From Parvularcula sp. IMCC14364 (GTDB taxonomy: Bacteria; Pseudomonadota; Alphaproteobacteria; Caulobacterales; Parvularculaceae): a stretch of DNA of 64,000 nucleotides. The notes under the pieces are model-generated. The model was not told where the DNA came from, did not search any database, and saw only the letters and a program-made list of their open reading frames with translations. The position numbers and the translations under genes are program-made. How positions within the stretch are numbered: position 1 is the stretch's first letter; each line of letters begins with the position of its first letter. This document shows positions 54,954 to 63,687 of this stretch, piece after piece. The stretch is from the NCBI RefSeq assembly GCF_030758415.1, contig NZ_CP132334.1, positions 1,612,001-1,676,000 of the forward strand, written 5' to 3'.

Positions 54954-54980
54954 TGTCGAACCTGGCTTCCCCGGATCGTC
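54954..54980 (+). promoter_or_regulatory. ECF42-type promoter of the YciI/sigma operon
   Basis: TGTCGA (54954-54959) and CGTC (54977-54980) are separated by 17 bases. TGTCGA at -35 with CG(A/T)C at -10 is the described ECF42 signature, and it lies 62-88 bases before the first YciI gene of an operon that ends with an ECF42 sigma gene, indicating autoregulation. I read the motif directly; that it is used is inference. Confidence 0.75.
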
Positions 54981-55041
54981 ATGACAATGAGCGCGGGCAA
55001 CCTCGCTTCGTGATATAACCAACAGAAACAGGAGAGATCAC

Positions 55042-55410
55042 ATGCTTTACATGATTGTTGCGGCTGAATCCGAAGAGGATATGGCTGCCCGGAAATCAAC
55101 CGAGGCTGGCGCCTTTGAGGCCTATATGGGCCCCTGGTTCAAATATTCGACCGAGATGCGAGAAGCCGGCGTAACGGTAGACGGAAATGCGCTGGAGACA
55201 CCTGATACCGCAACATGCGTGCGGGTGCGCAACGGCAAGCGCGAGGTGCAGGATGGCCCGTTTGCTGATAGCAAGGAACAGCTCGGCGGCTACTTCATCA
55301 TAGATGTGCCATCAGTGGAAGAAGCACAGAAATGGGCTGCAAAATGCCCCGCTGCCTCAACGGGTCTTGTAGAACTGCGTAAGGTTGCGATTCTGGAAGA
55401 GGAGGAATAA
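55042..55410 (+). CDS. YciI (DGPF-domain) family protein
   Basis: 122 residues. The conserved QDGPFADSKEQLGGYFII, described by its DGPF motif, and CPAASTGLVELR at the end are typical of YciI/DGPF proteins, ferredoxin-fold dimers of unclear function that accompany ECF42 sigma factors. Start has AGGAGA upstream. First gene of the ECF42 operon; the next gene starts 3 bases after its stop. Confidence 0.93.
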   Translation: MLYMIVAAESEEDMAARKSTEAGAFEAYMGPWFKYSTEMREAGVTVDGNALETPDTATCVRVRNGKREVQDGPFADSKEQLGGYFIIDVPSVEEAQKWAAKCPAASTGLVELRKVAILEEEE

Positions 55411-55413
55411 GCC

Positions 55414-55767
55414 ATGCAATATATGTTAGCTCTGTATGAAGATGAAAATGCATTCTTGAACCTGAGCGAAGCTCAAATGGGTGAAGTATTCGGGGCATAT
55501 CATGCCTACACAAATTCCATGAAAGAAGCTGGTGCCTTCGTTGCCGGTGAACCGCTTGAGCCCAGCGCAACAGGCGCAATCATTCGTAACCAGAACGGTC
55601 ACATGAACGTACAGGATGGCCCCTTTGTTGAAACTAAGGAACATCTTGGCGGGTTTTACCTCATTGATGTACCAGACCTTGATGCCGCCCTCGACTGGGC
55701 CGCCAAATGCCCTTGCGCCCAGACAGGCACCGTCGAAGTACGCCCCATCTGGAACATAGGCGACTGA
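55414..55767 (+). CDS. YciI (DGPF-domain) family protein
   Basis: 117 residues, a paralogue of the preceding gene: VQDGPFVETKEHLGGFYLI and AAKCPCAQTGTVEVRP are the matching segments. Its ribosome site GAGGAGG is inside the end of the preceding gene, so translation is probably coupled. The sigma gene starts 5 bases after its stop. Confidence 0.93.
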   Translation: MQYMLALYEDENAFLNLSEAQMGEVFGAYHAYTNSMKEAGAFVAGEPLEPSATGAIIRNQNGHMNVQDGPFVETKEHLGGFYLIDVPDLDAALDWAAKCPCAQTGTVEVRPIWNIGD

Positions 55768-55772
55768 GCCAC

Positions 55773-57035
55773 ATGCGGGCGGAAGAAAGCTATACCCTGG
55801 CGGCTGAAACCGCCCGCTCCTCCTACAGCAGGCTTGTGGCCATTCTTGCAGCGCGCACGCATGACGTCGCCCTTGCAGAAGATGTTCTGGCTACTGCCTT
55901 TCAGTCAGCGCTGGAACACTGGCCCAAGTCCGGCGTGCCTGCAACGCCCGAAGCATGGCTACTCACCGCGGCGCGACGCGCACTCATAGACAGGGCACGG
56001 CACGATACTGTGCGTGAAAAGGCAATGCCTGACCTGACCATGATGACAGAAGAAGCACATCGCCTGCGGGATGTCTCGGAAGATCTCTTTCCGGATGAAC
56101 GGTTGAAACTTCTATTTGTCTGCGCCCACCCCGCGATCGATCCGTCAATGCACACGGCCTTGATGTTGCAGACCGTTATGGGACTGGAGGCCAAGCATAT
56201 CGCCAGAGCATTTCTGATTGCTCCCGCAGCCATGGGGCAAAGGCTGGTCAGGGCAAAACGGAAGATCAAGGCCGCTCATATTCCATTCGCCATACCAGAC
56301 CGCGCGCAATTACCCTCGCGGATCATGGCTGTGCTTGATGCCATCTATGTCGCGTTCAGTACGGGCTGGGATGAACAATTCCATGCCGCTACATCACCAG
56401 AGGGACTGGCCGATGAAGCTATCTGGCTGGCACAACTCGTCACACAATTACTGCCAGAGGAGCCTGAAGCCAGGGGTTTACTGGCGCTCATGCTATACGC
56501 AAAAGCGCGCAGCAAGACCCGGCGGGACAAGAATGGCAAATATGTTCCGCTCGCAGATCAGGACAAGACACTCTGGGATAATGCAGCCATCTCGGCAGCA
56601 GAAGAACATCTGCTAGCTGCTTCGCGCCAGAACAGGCCCGGGCGCTTTCAGATTGAAGCTGCAATACAATCTGCCCGTATTGTCGGTATGGTGAATGACA
56701 GCACAAATTGGCCCGCCATCATTCAGCTTTATGCCCGTCTGATCGAGATTGCGCCCTCAACAGGCGCAAAGGTAGCGCAAGCCAGCGCTGTGGCACTATC
56801 AGGGCGGCCCGCAGATGCCGCGCGTCTTCTGGCAGAGATTGAGCGCAAATGTGAGACCTACCAGCCTTATTGGGCGACGCGCGCCCATATTGCAAAAACG
56901 CGCGGCCAGTACAGACAGGCCGTCGCAGATTATGACATGGCGATCTCTCTTGCGACGGACGATGCTGTCAAAGTGTGGCTCGGCGAACAGCGCGACCAGA
57001 TCTGTACTGGTGAGGATCAATCACCCTTAACGTAA
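55773..57035 (+). CDS. ECF sigma factor, group ECF42
   Basis: 420 residues. Sigma2 (about 1-75; [20 protein letters not shown]), sigma4-like region (about 110-180; [19 protein letters not shown] and [13 protein letters not shown]), then the long C-terminal extension (about 200-415; [25 protein letters not shown]-type helices and TPR-like repeats) that defines ECF42 and replaces an anti-sigma factor. Two DGPF genes upstream are the usual partners. Its 3' end overlaps the 3' end of der by 19 bases. Confidence 0.93.
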   Translation: MRAEESYTLAAETARSSYSRLVAILAARTHDVALAEDVLATAFQSALEHWPKSGVPATPEAWLLTAARRALIDRARHDTVREKAMPDLTMMTEEAHRLRDVSEDLFPDERLKLLFVCAHPAIDPSMHTALMLQTVMGLEAKHIARAFLIAPAAMGQRLVRAKRKIKAAHIPFAIPDRAQLPSRIMAVLDAIYVAFSTGWDEQFHAATSPEGLADEAIWLAQLVTQLLPEEPEARGLLALMLYAKARSKTRRDKNGKYVPLADQDKTLWDNAAISAAEEHLLAASRQNRPGRFQIEAAIQSARIVGMVNDSTNWPAIIQLYARLIEIAPSTGAKVAQASAVALSGRPADAARLLAEIERKCETYQPYWATRAHIAKTRGQYRQAVADYDMAISLATDDAVKVWLGEQRDQICTGEDQSPLT

Positions 57036-58387
57036 GGGTTTTTCTGCTTGTTGAGATACAACCGTACCGGCACCGCCGGCAGGTCAAATGCCTCTCGAAT
57101 ACCGTTCACCAGATACCGACGATAACTTTCAGGCAATTCATCAGCACGCTGGCATTGAGCAATAAATGTTGGCGGGCGTGTCCTGGTCTGGGCAATATAC
57201 TTGATACGAATACGACGCCCACTGACCGCCGGCGGTGGATGGCGTTGAACGGCATCCTGCAGCCATACATTCAAGTCACTGGTTTTGACCTTGGCATTCC
57301 AGTCAACATAAACACTGGTGACTGCGGGCATCAGCTTTTCAATGGCGCGTCCTGTGAGGGCAGACAGAAAAATGATCGGCACACCGGGTGCCTGTGGCAG
57401 CAGTCGCCCGACCATCTCGCGCAAATCCTTGGCTGCCTTGTCGCGATCTTCGATCTTGTCCCACTTGTTCGCAGCCATGACGAGCGCCCGCCCTTCCCTG
57501 ATCGCAAGGTCAGCAATTTGCAGATCCTGCTTTTCCAGCGGCGTGGCTGCATCAAACAGAACGACCACAACTTCTGCAAACTTCACCGCACGGATACCGT
57601 CAGACACGGATAGTTTCTCAAGTTTCTCCTGTACCTTGGCACGCTTGCGCATACCGGCTGTATCAAACAGTTTCACGGGCCATGCCCGCTCCTGCGCCTG
57701 CCATGTCCAGTCCACACTGATAGAGTCGCGGGTTATCCCTGCTTCCGGCCCGGTCAACAGCCTGTCCTGCCCAATCAACTGATTGATAAGCGTGGACTTG
57801 CCTGCATTAGGGCGCCCGACGATCGCCACGCGCAATGGCTTGAGTGGATCATCCCATTCATAGGCCTCATCGTCCGCGCCTGCGCCGCCCAAAGCGTCTG
57901 CCAGAGCCTGAAGCGCTGCATACAGATCGCCCATGCCTTCATTATGCTCTGCTGATATAGGCACAGGCTCGCCAATGCCGAGACCATAAGATTCATAAAT
58001 ACCGTCTGTACCCGCACCGCCTTCAGCCTTATTGGCAAGCAATACAATCGGCTTGTTGCTTTCGCGCACCATGGCCGCGAATTTCTCGTCTTCGGGCGTA
58101 ATCCCGATACGGGCATCAATCATGAACAGGCAGACATCTGCTTCCTCAATCGCAACGCGCGTCTGCGCCATCATGCGCGTTTCCAGCGCATCGATGGGGG
58201 CCTCTTCGAGACCCGCCGTGTCGATGATCTTGAACTTGAGATCGGCCAGCTTTCCGTCAGCCTCGCGACGGTCGCGGGTAACACCCGGCTGGTCATCAAC
58301 GAGCGCAAGCTTCTTGCCCGCCAGCCTGTTGAACAGGGTGGACTTGCCAACATTGGGCCTGCCGATGATTGCTATCTTGAAAGGCAC
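57017..58387 (-). CDS. der: Ribosome-associated GTPase Der (EngA)
   Basis: 456 residues. Two tandem G domains, each with the G1 GRPNVGKST / [10 protein letters not shown]3 DTAG and G4 NKxD (NKAEG in the first, NKWD in the second) motifs, followed by the KH-like domain ending in [15 protein letters not shown]. Der is required for 50S ribosome assembly. I chose GTG 58387 ([14 protein letters not shown]) with AGG upstream; a GTG at 58405 is upstream but has no ribosome site. The AGGT of the site at 58387 is inside the hairpin arm described next. It follows bamB on the same transcript. Confidence 0.95.
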   Translation of the reverse strand: MPFKIAIIGRPNVGKSTLFNRLAGKKLALVDDQPGVTRDRREADGKLADLKFKIIDTAGLEEAPIDALETRMMAQTRVAIEEADVCLFMIDARIGITPEDEKFAAMVRESNKPIVLLANKAEGGAGTDGIYESYGLGIGEPVPISAEHNEGMGDLYAALQALADALGGAGADDEAYEWDDPLKPLRVAIVGRPNAGKSTLINQLIGQDRLLTGPEAGITRDSISVDWTWQAQERAWPVKLFDTAGMRKRAKVQEKLEKLSVSDGIRAVKFAEVVVVLFDAATPLEKQDLQIADLAIREGRALVMAANKWDKIEDRDKAAKDLREMVGRLLPQAPGVPIIFLSALTGRAIEKLMPAVTSVYVDWNAKVKTSDLNVWLQDAVQRHPPPAVSGRRIRIKYIAQTRTRPPTFIAQCQRADELPESYRRYLVNGIREAFDLPAVPVRLYLNKQKNPYVKGD

Positions 58388-58391
58388 AGGG

Positions 58392-58442
58392 TGACCTGCT
58401 TTCACGTTAAAGGGGCCGCGTTCTGGGCCTGAAAGCAGGTCA
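58392..58442 (-). promoter_or_regulatory. Hairpin that covers the der ribosome-binding site
   Basis: The 13-mers TGACCTGCTTTCA and TGAAAGCAGGTCA (58430-58442 and 58392-58404 on the plus strand) are exact complements separated by 25 bases. In the bamB-der mRNA the downstream arm contains the AGGTCA used as the der Shine-Dalgarno. A stable stem here would limit der initiation unless opened by translation or a factor. Confidence 0.75.
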
Positions 58443-58454
58443 GGTCAAGGGCGC

Positions 58455-59861
58455 TTATTGATATGCTGTCAGCTTGCCATTCTCTGTGAGGATGAAAAGC
58501 TGCTGATTTGCCAGCACTGGCGAGATTTTTGAGCCATTGCCAAGCTTGCTGCGGCTTAATGTGTTCCCGCTTTTCGGATCCAGTAAGAGCACCTCCCCTG
58601 ATGAAGAGGTCAGCACCAGTTGCCCGCCAGCAATGATCGGGCCTGTCCAGGTAATACGGTCTCTCTTGCGCTTTTCATTTTTATAGCGCGGCAATTCCTG
58701 AACCCAGGCAACACGCCCGTCCTCGCGGGACATGGAAACGAGTTCGTTCTCGACCGAGAGAACAAAAATGAAATCACCGGCAACCCACGGTGTCTGCAAC
58801 CCGGCGATGGGCGCTTCCCAGATTGTCCGGCCCGAGCGCAGGTCAATCGCGCTCATCTGCCCGGCATGGCTGACTGCAAACACTGTCCCACGATCAATAA
58901 CAGGGCTACCAGCAATATCACTAAGATTGGACAGCGCAGTCATGCGGCTGGAGCGTGAGACAGTTTCACGCCACAACTCCTGACCATTGTCAGCCCGCAG
59001 GGCGGCAATCTCACCAGAAGAAAAAGGCGCAATCACAATTTCTGCATTGGCTGCAGGACTTGTCGCAGCGAGAAAACGTGCGGTCTCCTCGAAAGACTGA
59101 TAATCCCATTCAACTTCACCCGTTTCCTGATTCAGGGCCAGCATTTCATTGGAATTGGTCACAACATAAACGAGGCCGTTCGTTGCTGTCGGGGCAGTCC
59201 GAACTGGCGTTTCGGTTTCATAAGTCCACAAGGTGTTCCCTGTTTCAGCATCCAGGGCAGCGACAAAACCGAAACCGGAAGTCGCAAAAATTCGGCCGGA
59301 ATCATAGGCGACACCGCCACCAAAGCCGATCTCTGCCGGGTTTTCCCGCTGCATTACCTCATACCATTTGCGGTTTGGTGCGCTCAGGTCAGGCGTTAGT
59401 TCTGCTGACCATACTTCACGGCCACTTGCTGTCTCGAAGGCAGATACATGGGCCTTGGAATCGATCACGAAGATGCGGTTATCAGCAACTACTGGCGGTG
59501 CCAGCAAAGGCGCGCGCCGACCGGAGCTGTTCGTCACTTTCTTTGACCACTGGCGATCAAGCGTCAGCTCTGCGTCGAGATGATGCATCGTGTGATCTGC
59601 ATCGCCGCCCGGCTGTGGCCATGACGCGTTGATATAAGGTGGTGGCAGCGTGATCGCAGCAGCCAATTCAAGATCAGGTTCGAGCCTGTTCTCCAGAGCC
59701 AGAACCGGCACCCGGCCATCATCAGCTACCGGAGTCTCTTCAACTTCCTCGCTTTTGTCACGGGAAAATACATTGAGTGGACTGGTGCTGCAGGCGGCGG
59801 TCGTTGCCAGCAGGCTTGCCATCATCATCCAGGTCAGCGATCTATTCCGGGCCAGGTTCAT
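58455..59861 (-). CDS. bamB: Outer-membrane assembly lipoprotein BamB-like (PQQ beta-propeller)
   Basis: 468 residues. Lipoprotein signal (MASLLATTAAC, lipobox TAAC) and an eight-bladed PQQ-like propeller: repeated units such as GEVEWDYQSF, GNTLWTYETE, GQELWRETVS and GRTIWEAPIAG. It is the BAM-complex partner of BamA. The frame begins at 59921, but ATG 59861 with GAGAG upstream begins the lipoprotein signal. Order yfgM-like/bamB/der is the common alphaproteobacterial arrangement. Confidence 0.93.
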   Translation of the reverse strand: MNLARNRSLTWMMMASLLATTAACSTSPLNVFSRDKSEEVEETPVADDGRVPVLALENRLEPDLELAAAITLPPPYINASWPQPGGDADHTMHHLDAELTLDRQWSKKVTNSSGRRAPLLAPPVVADNRIFVIDSKAHVSAFETASGREVWSAELTPDLSAPNRKWYEVMQRENPAEIGFGGGVAYDSGRIFATSGFGFVAALDAETGNTLWTYETETPVRTAPTATNGLVYVVTNSNEMLALNQETGEVEWDYQSFEETARFLAATSPAANAEIVIAPFSSGEIAALRADNGQELWRETVSRSSRMTALSNLSDIAGSPVIDRGTVFAVSHAGQMSAIDLRSGRTIWEAPIAGLQTPWVAGDFIFVLSVENELVSMSREDGRVAWVQELPRYKNEKRKRDRITWTGPIIAGGQLVLTSSSGEVLLLDPKSGNTLSRSKLGNGSKISPVLANQQLFILTENGKLTAYQ

Positions 59862-59941
59862 GGTATCACTCTCAACTTTATTTTTGATCTGTTGACGATG
59901 AAAATCATCGGTTTTTGACATCGAACGCGAACTATACAGGG

Positions 59942-60736
59942 TTAATTTCCGCTTGTCCCGTCTTCTTGCGTTTCGTTTTCGTTAGTTGGCTGGCCGGCTG
60001 GTGCCGCCAGCACATCATCCATCAAGTCCAATAGGCCGTCAGGCTGTGTTTGTGTGACAAGCTCAAGAGACTTCCCCTCGGCCCCCAGATGCGCAAGGGC
60101 GGCAAATTCTTCTGCCCGTCCCGCGATGCGCGGCGCAAGGTCAGCCGTCGCCTGAATCGTCTCGAAATATGTCAGAGCAGTCTGGTAATCCCCGAGCGTC
60201 AACGCCGCAAGCCCGGCAATTTCCTTGGCGTGCATGCCAAAAGCAGTCTCTTCTGCTTCCAGCCCGTTCAGAACCCCCATCGTGCGGTCCCGTCCCTGAT
60301 CCAGCGCCAGATAGCCTGCCCGCACCCGCGCCAGATCGCGCAGTCTTTTGGGTTGCGCGTCATTTTCTGCAATTTTCAGAAAATAACGCAAGGCCGCATC
60401 CTTGTCTCCCATACGCTCTGCCAACGCCCCCGCACGCAAAGCAGCCATAGCGGCATATCCGTCAGGCCCGTTATCAATAATGTCATCAAACGCGATCAGC
60501 GCTGCCGCCTGATCTGTTTCGATCAGTGTGACCGCCTGGTTGAATTCCACAGCCGTGGCCTCGGCCATATTTGTCTGACGCACTTCCCAGAACTGTCTGC
60601 CCGCCACGATAAGCACCACAACCAGAGCCACCCCGATAAACCAGGGCAGACTACGTTTCAGGTCTTCAACCTGCTGGTCTTCCTTGATCTGTCGATCAAC
60701 ATCGCGGATTTCCTGTGAACCATCGTCAAGAGCCAC
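59942..60736 (-). CDS. YfgM-like TPR membrane protein
   Basis: 264 residues. One membrane helix (FIGVALVVVLIVAGRQFW, about residues 33-50) with a cytoplasmic N-terminus, and periplasmic TPR-like helices (AAMAALRAGALAERMGDKDAALRYFLKIA; GDYQTALTYFETI). It matches the YfgM/DUF2659 group, which acts with SecYEG and periplasmic chaperones. It is upstream of bamB in the same orientation. The C-terminus is acidic and unstructured. Confidence 0.88.
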   Translation of the reverse strand: MALDDGSQEIRDVDRQIKEDQQVEDLKRSLPWFIGVALVVVLIVAGRQFWEVRQTNMAEATAVEFNQAVTLIETDQAAALIAFDDIIDNGPDGYAAMAALRAGALAERMGDKDAALRYFLKIAENDAQPKRLRDLARVRAGYLALDQGRDRTMGVLNGLEAEETAFGMHAKEIAGLAALTLGDYQTALTYFETIQATADLAPRIAGRAEEFAALAHLGAEGKSLELVTQTQPDGLLDLMDDVLAAPAGQPTNENETQEDGTSGN

Positions 60737-60808
60737 GTCTTACACATCCTCAAATTATTTCAGGCGCTTACCTAACGATCTTTGACAGGGTTCGCAATGC
60801 GCTTCGTA

Positions 60809-61342
60809 CTAATGCCCGTCATAGGCAACGAGACAGTGGGTCTCAATTCCCAGTGCATGAATACGCTCAATACCGTTCAAATCCGGCAGATCCACAACGA
60901 ACGCCGCGGCAACAATTTCAGCTCCGGCTTTAGTGAGCAGATGAATTGACGCCTCTGCGGTGCCACCGGTAGCAATCAAGTCGTCAATAATTAGAACCTT
61001 TTCACCCGGCTCCAAGGCATCAACATGCATCTCGAGCTCATCAGAACCATATTCCAGTTCATAGGTTTCACTGACAGTTGCGGCAGGCAGCTTGCCTTTT
61101 TTGCGCAACGGAATGAAGCCGGCGCCAAGTTGGGCGGCAACCACTGAACCGAAGATAAACCCCCTTGCTTCAATCCCGGCCACCTTGTCGATACCACTAT
61201 CCCGAAAAGGGGCGGATAACTGCTTTACAGATTCTACAAACGCTTCCGGGTTGCCCATAAGCGTGGTCACATCCCGGAACATGATGCCTTCCTTGGGGAA
61301 GTCCGGAATGGTGCGAATAGCTGTTTTCAGGTCAAAACTCAT
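60809..61342 (-). CDS. apt: Adenine phosphoribosyltransferase
   Basis: 177 residues. PRPP-binding motif VLIIDDLIATGGTA, the flexible ARGFIFGSVVAAQLG loop and RKKGKLP are diagnostic. It salvages adenine to AMP. Its ATG overlaps the stop of the upstream GST gene by four bases (ATGA), so translation is coupled. Confidence 0.97.
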   Translation of the reverse strand: MSFDLKTAIRTIPDFPKEGIMFRDVTTLMGNPEAFVESVKQLSAPFRDSGIDKVAGIEARGFIFGSVVAAQLGAGFIPLRKKGKLPAATVSETYELEYGSDELEMHVDALEPGEKVLIIDDLIATGGTAEASIHLLTKAGAEIVAAAFVVDLPDLNGIERIHALGIETHCLVAYDGH

Positions 61343-61974
61343 AATTTCGCGCTCGGTCTTTCATTGATGGCGGCTTGCCAGCGCAGGATATTGGGGTGCT
61401 GCTCACCGGGCGCGGCCTTGATCCATGGGGTCACATCCAGAATGGTGAAGGCCCAGATATCGGCCAGTGAGAACTGCTCAACGGCAATCCACTCACGCCC
61501 TTCCAGATGCGCATTCAAGTCGTCCAGAAAGGCTGCAAGACGGGCGAAGCCGCGCTCGGCCAGTTCTGGTATCTGCTCATAATTGTCTTTACCCGGTATG
61601 GCACGCCCGGCCATTTTCGGATGGGAGTTACGGTACGCCTCCATGAAGGCGATCCCGCCATGCATGTCGCATTTCGCTACCCAGCTCATCACCAGACCTT
61701 TTTCAGTCGCTGTCTTGCCTGTCAGGCTTGGTTCAGGTTTGACGGCTTCTGCCCAACTGGCGATACCAAGATTATCAAACAACGCCGTGCCATCTTCGAG
61801 AACGAGCGCCGGAATTGTGCAATTCGGGTTCACCTTGCGAAATTCGGGCGAGAGCTGTTCCCCTTTGCGCATGTCAATGGGCACAGTCTCATGTTCAATA
61901 CCCTTCTCCGCCAGCACAATCCGGGCTTTGCGCGGACTTGGTGCCGGAGCATAATCGTAGAATTTGATCGCCAT
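61339..61974 (-). CDS. Glutathione S-transferase family protein
   Basis: 211 residues. GST N-domain with YAPAPSPRKARIVLAEKG (catalytic Ser) and NPNCTIPALVLEDGTALFDN, then the helical C-domain ending WQAAINERPSAKL. A theta/beta-like GST. ATG 61974 has GAGGG upstream; the open frame goes up to 62088, inside the DUF2855 gene. Cotranscribed with apt and the DUF2855 gene. Confidence 0.92.
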   Translation of the reverse strand: MAIKFYDYAPAPSPRKARIVLAEKGIEHETVPIDMRKGEQLSPEFRKVNPNCTIPALVLEDGTALFDNLGIASWAEAVKPEPSLTGKTATEKGLVMSWVAKCDMHGGIAFMEAYRNSHPKMAGRAIPGKDNYEQIPELAERGFARLAAFLDDLNAHLEGREWIAVEQFSLADIWAFTILDVTPWIKAAPGEQHPNILRWQAAINERPSAKL

Positions 61975-61981
61975 ACTGCCC

Positions 61982-63073
61982 TCAGAGTTTTGCAAAAGAC
62001 ATGATACCGCCTTCGTTGGCGGCAAGGTTACCATCCTTGACATCAGTGTACAGCTTGTCAATTTCCGGCTTTGACGCAGCAGGGACAATTTTCATCCATT
62101 TGCTCGCATCCTCGGCAACTGCCTGACTGGCCGTGTAAAGATCTGTCACAAATTTTCCGCCTGTGGCCTTGGCCCGTTCTGCCGCATAGGCTGGCATGAA
62201 GAAAAGCTGGGAGCGGTCATGAATGTAGCCCTCTCCTTTGCGCTCTTCATCCCAATGGGACGCCCCTACAATAACTGTATGCCGCATATTATCCGCGAGA
62301 TGCCGGTGAAGCTCTGAAAGGGTTGCGCCGTTACCAGAGAAATCCACAATAACTGTCGGTGACGCGGCATCCATCGCGCCTACTTCATCATAGGAGAATA
62401 CCTTGTCATAATATCCCGTATCCTGCACCGACGCCTTGTTGCTGGCCGAAGTCAGGCCTGCGATTGTCTTGCTTTGCAGGTTTGTACGCCCAAGAAGATA
62501 AGCAAGGCCGAGGGAAGTTTTACTGGAGGCACTCACCAGCAGAATAGTCTCCGCACCCTGATAGTCTGTTTCTTTCAACCAGTCGGCAAGGCCAAATGAT
62601 GTACCAGCAAGCGGGAACCAGAGTGCCCGGTATTCTTCAAGATCAGGGTTATAGAACGGATCTGCTTTCAATCGTATCATCACATTATATATGGCGGGCA
62701 AATCCTTACGGTGCGCAGATGCATCCCGGAACTGGTTTTCCTGAACACTGCCTGGTTTCACGATGAAATCCGTGCCCATGGGCAAATAGCCATAAACGCG
62801 CTCACCCTTGGCAAATTCGGGGTGCCTGCTCTCTGTCACATCTGCAAAGCCCCAGACAGGAATAATGCCCCAGTCGTCTTCCTGCACCGGATAGAATTTC
62901 CAGTACCCGAATTGATCCCCGATAGCACCATAAGTGATATTGTTGGCGGTAAAGGCAAAGTGGTCGACTTTGAGTTGAACATCACCATCTTCAAGCGGCG
63001 GCAGACTCGCATCAGCCCAGCGGGTCTTGTTGATGTCGGATTTCTGTACCTGCAACTGGGTAATACTGGTCAT
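61982..63073 (-). CDS. DUF2855 family protein (MDR-like)
   Basis: 363 residues. It resembles quinone-oxidoreductase-type proteins in part (FAFTANNITYGAIGDQFGYW at the N-terminus; TILLVSASSKTSLGLAYLLGR as a Rossmann segment), but lacks a clear catalytic zinc site. DUF2855 is of unknown function. ATG 63073 has AAGGAG at the right distance; a GTG 18 bases upstream and an ATG 6 bases upstream are alternatives. First gene of the GST-apt transcript. Confidence 0.88.
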   Translation of the reverse strand: MTSITQLQVQKSDINKTRWADASLPPLEDGDVQLKVDHFAFTANNITYGAIGDQFGYWKFYPVQEDDWGIIPVWGFADVTESRHPEFAKGERVYGYLPMGTDFIVKPGSVQENQFRDASAHRKDLPAIYNVMIRLKADPFYNPDLEEYRALWFPLAGTSFGLADWLKETDYQGAETILLVSASSKTSLGLAYLLGRTNLQSKTIAGLTSASNKASVQDTGYYDKVFSYDEVGAMDAASPTVIVDFSGNGATLSELHRHLADNMRHTVIVGASHWDEERKGEGYIHDRSQLFFMPAYAAERAKATGGKFVTDLYTASQAVAEDASKWMKIVPAASKPEIDKLYTDVKDGNLAANEGGIMSFAKL

Positions 63074-63167
63074 CTCCATCTCCTTTTTCACTCAGGTTGG
63101 CGACAGCCGAACCCATGGTCAAGCGTCTGACTCAGCATCAACAGGTGACCATGAATAGCCTTGCTGC

Positions 63168-63548
63168 TCAATCCGTTTTCAGCACACTCTGCACAGCGTC
63201 GAGGATTTCGTCGTTGGTAAATGGCTTGATCAATACCTGATTGGCGCCGCGCACATCAGCGATTGCCATTGCCTGCTCAAGTGTCCGACCCGGGCCACCA
63301 CCAGACATAACAATGACCGGCCCCTCAAAACCATCTGTCCGTATTTCGCCCAGCAGCGTCAGCCCGTTTTCCTCCCCAAGCCAGACATCCAGCAATATCA
63401 GATCGGTCTGGCCATCGTACTGCTCAAGATGCGCCTGACCAGCGCGGGCACTGTCCGCCTGCATAACGATATGCCCCTCGCTCACGAGCACAGCCTGCAA
63501 GCCATCCCTGACATGCTGGTCATCATCTATAATCAGAATTGTCGCCAT
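63168..63548 (-). CDS. Stand-alone response-regulator receiver protein
   Basis: 126 residues, a CheY-like receiver domain only. The acidic pair is IDDDQ (near residues 7-10), the phosphoacceptor Asp in ILLDVWLGEENG, the Thr/Ser position is VMSGG and the Lys is LIKPFTN. No output domain, so it acts by binding other proteins. The gene next to it, on the other strand, begins with a possible PAS-like segment and may be its sensor partner. Confidence 0.93.
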   Translation of the reverse strand: MATILIIDDDQHVRDGLQAVLVSEGHIVMQADSARAGQAHLEQYDGQTDLILLDVWLGEENGLTLLGEIRTDGFEGPVIVMSGGGPGRTLEQAMAIADVRGANQVLIKPFTNDEILDAVQSVLKTD

Positions 63549-63687
63549 ATATGCTTCTCGTTTAGCGCAGGCAGATGGTTATCACAAACCCGCCGCGCAG
63601 CAAGGCGACGGCAAGACCAGCTCGCCAAGCAGTTCTACGCCCAATGAGATGTTTTTTTCTGTGCGCAATAACTGTAATATTGGCTTT

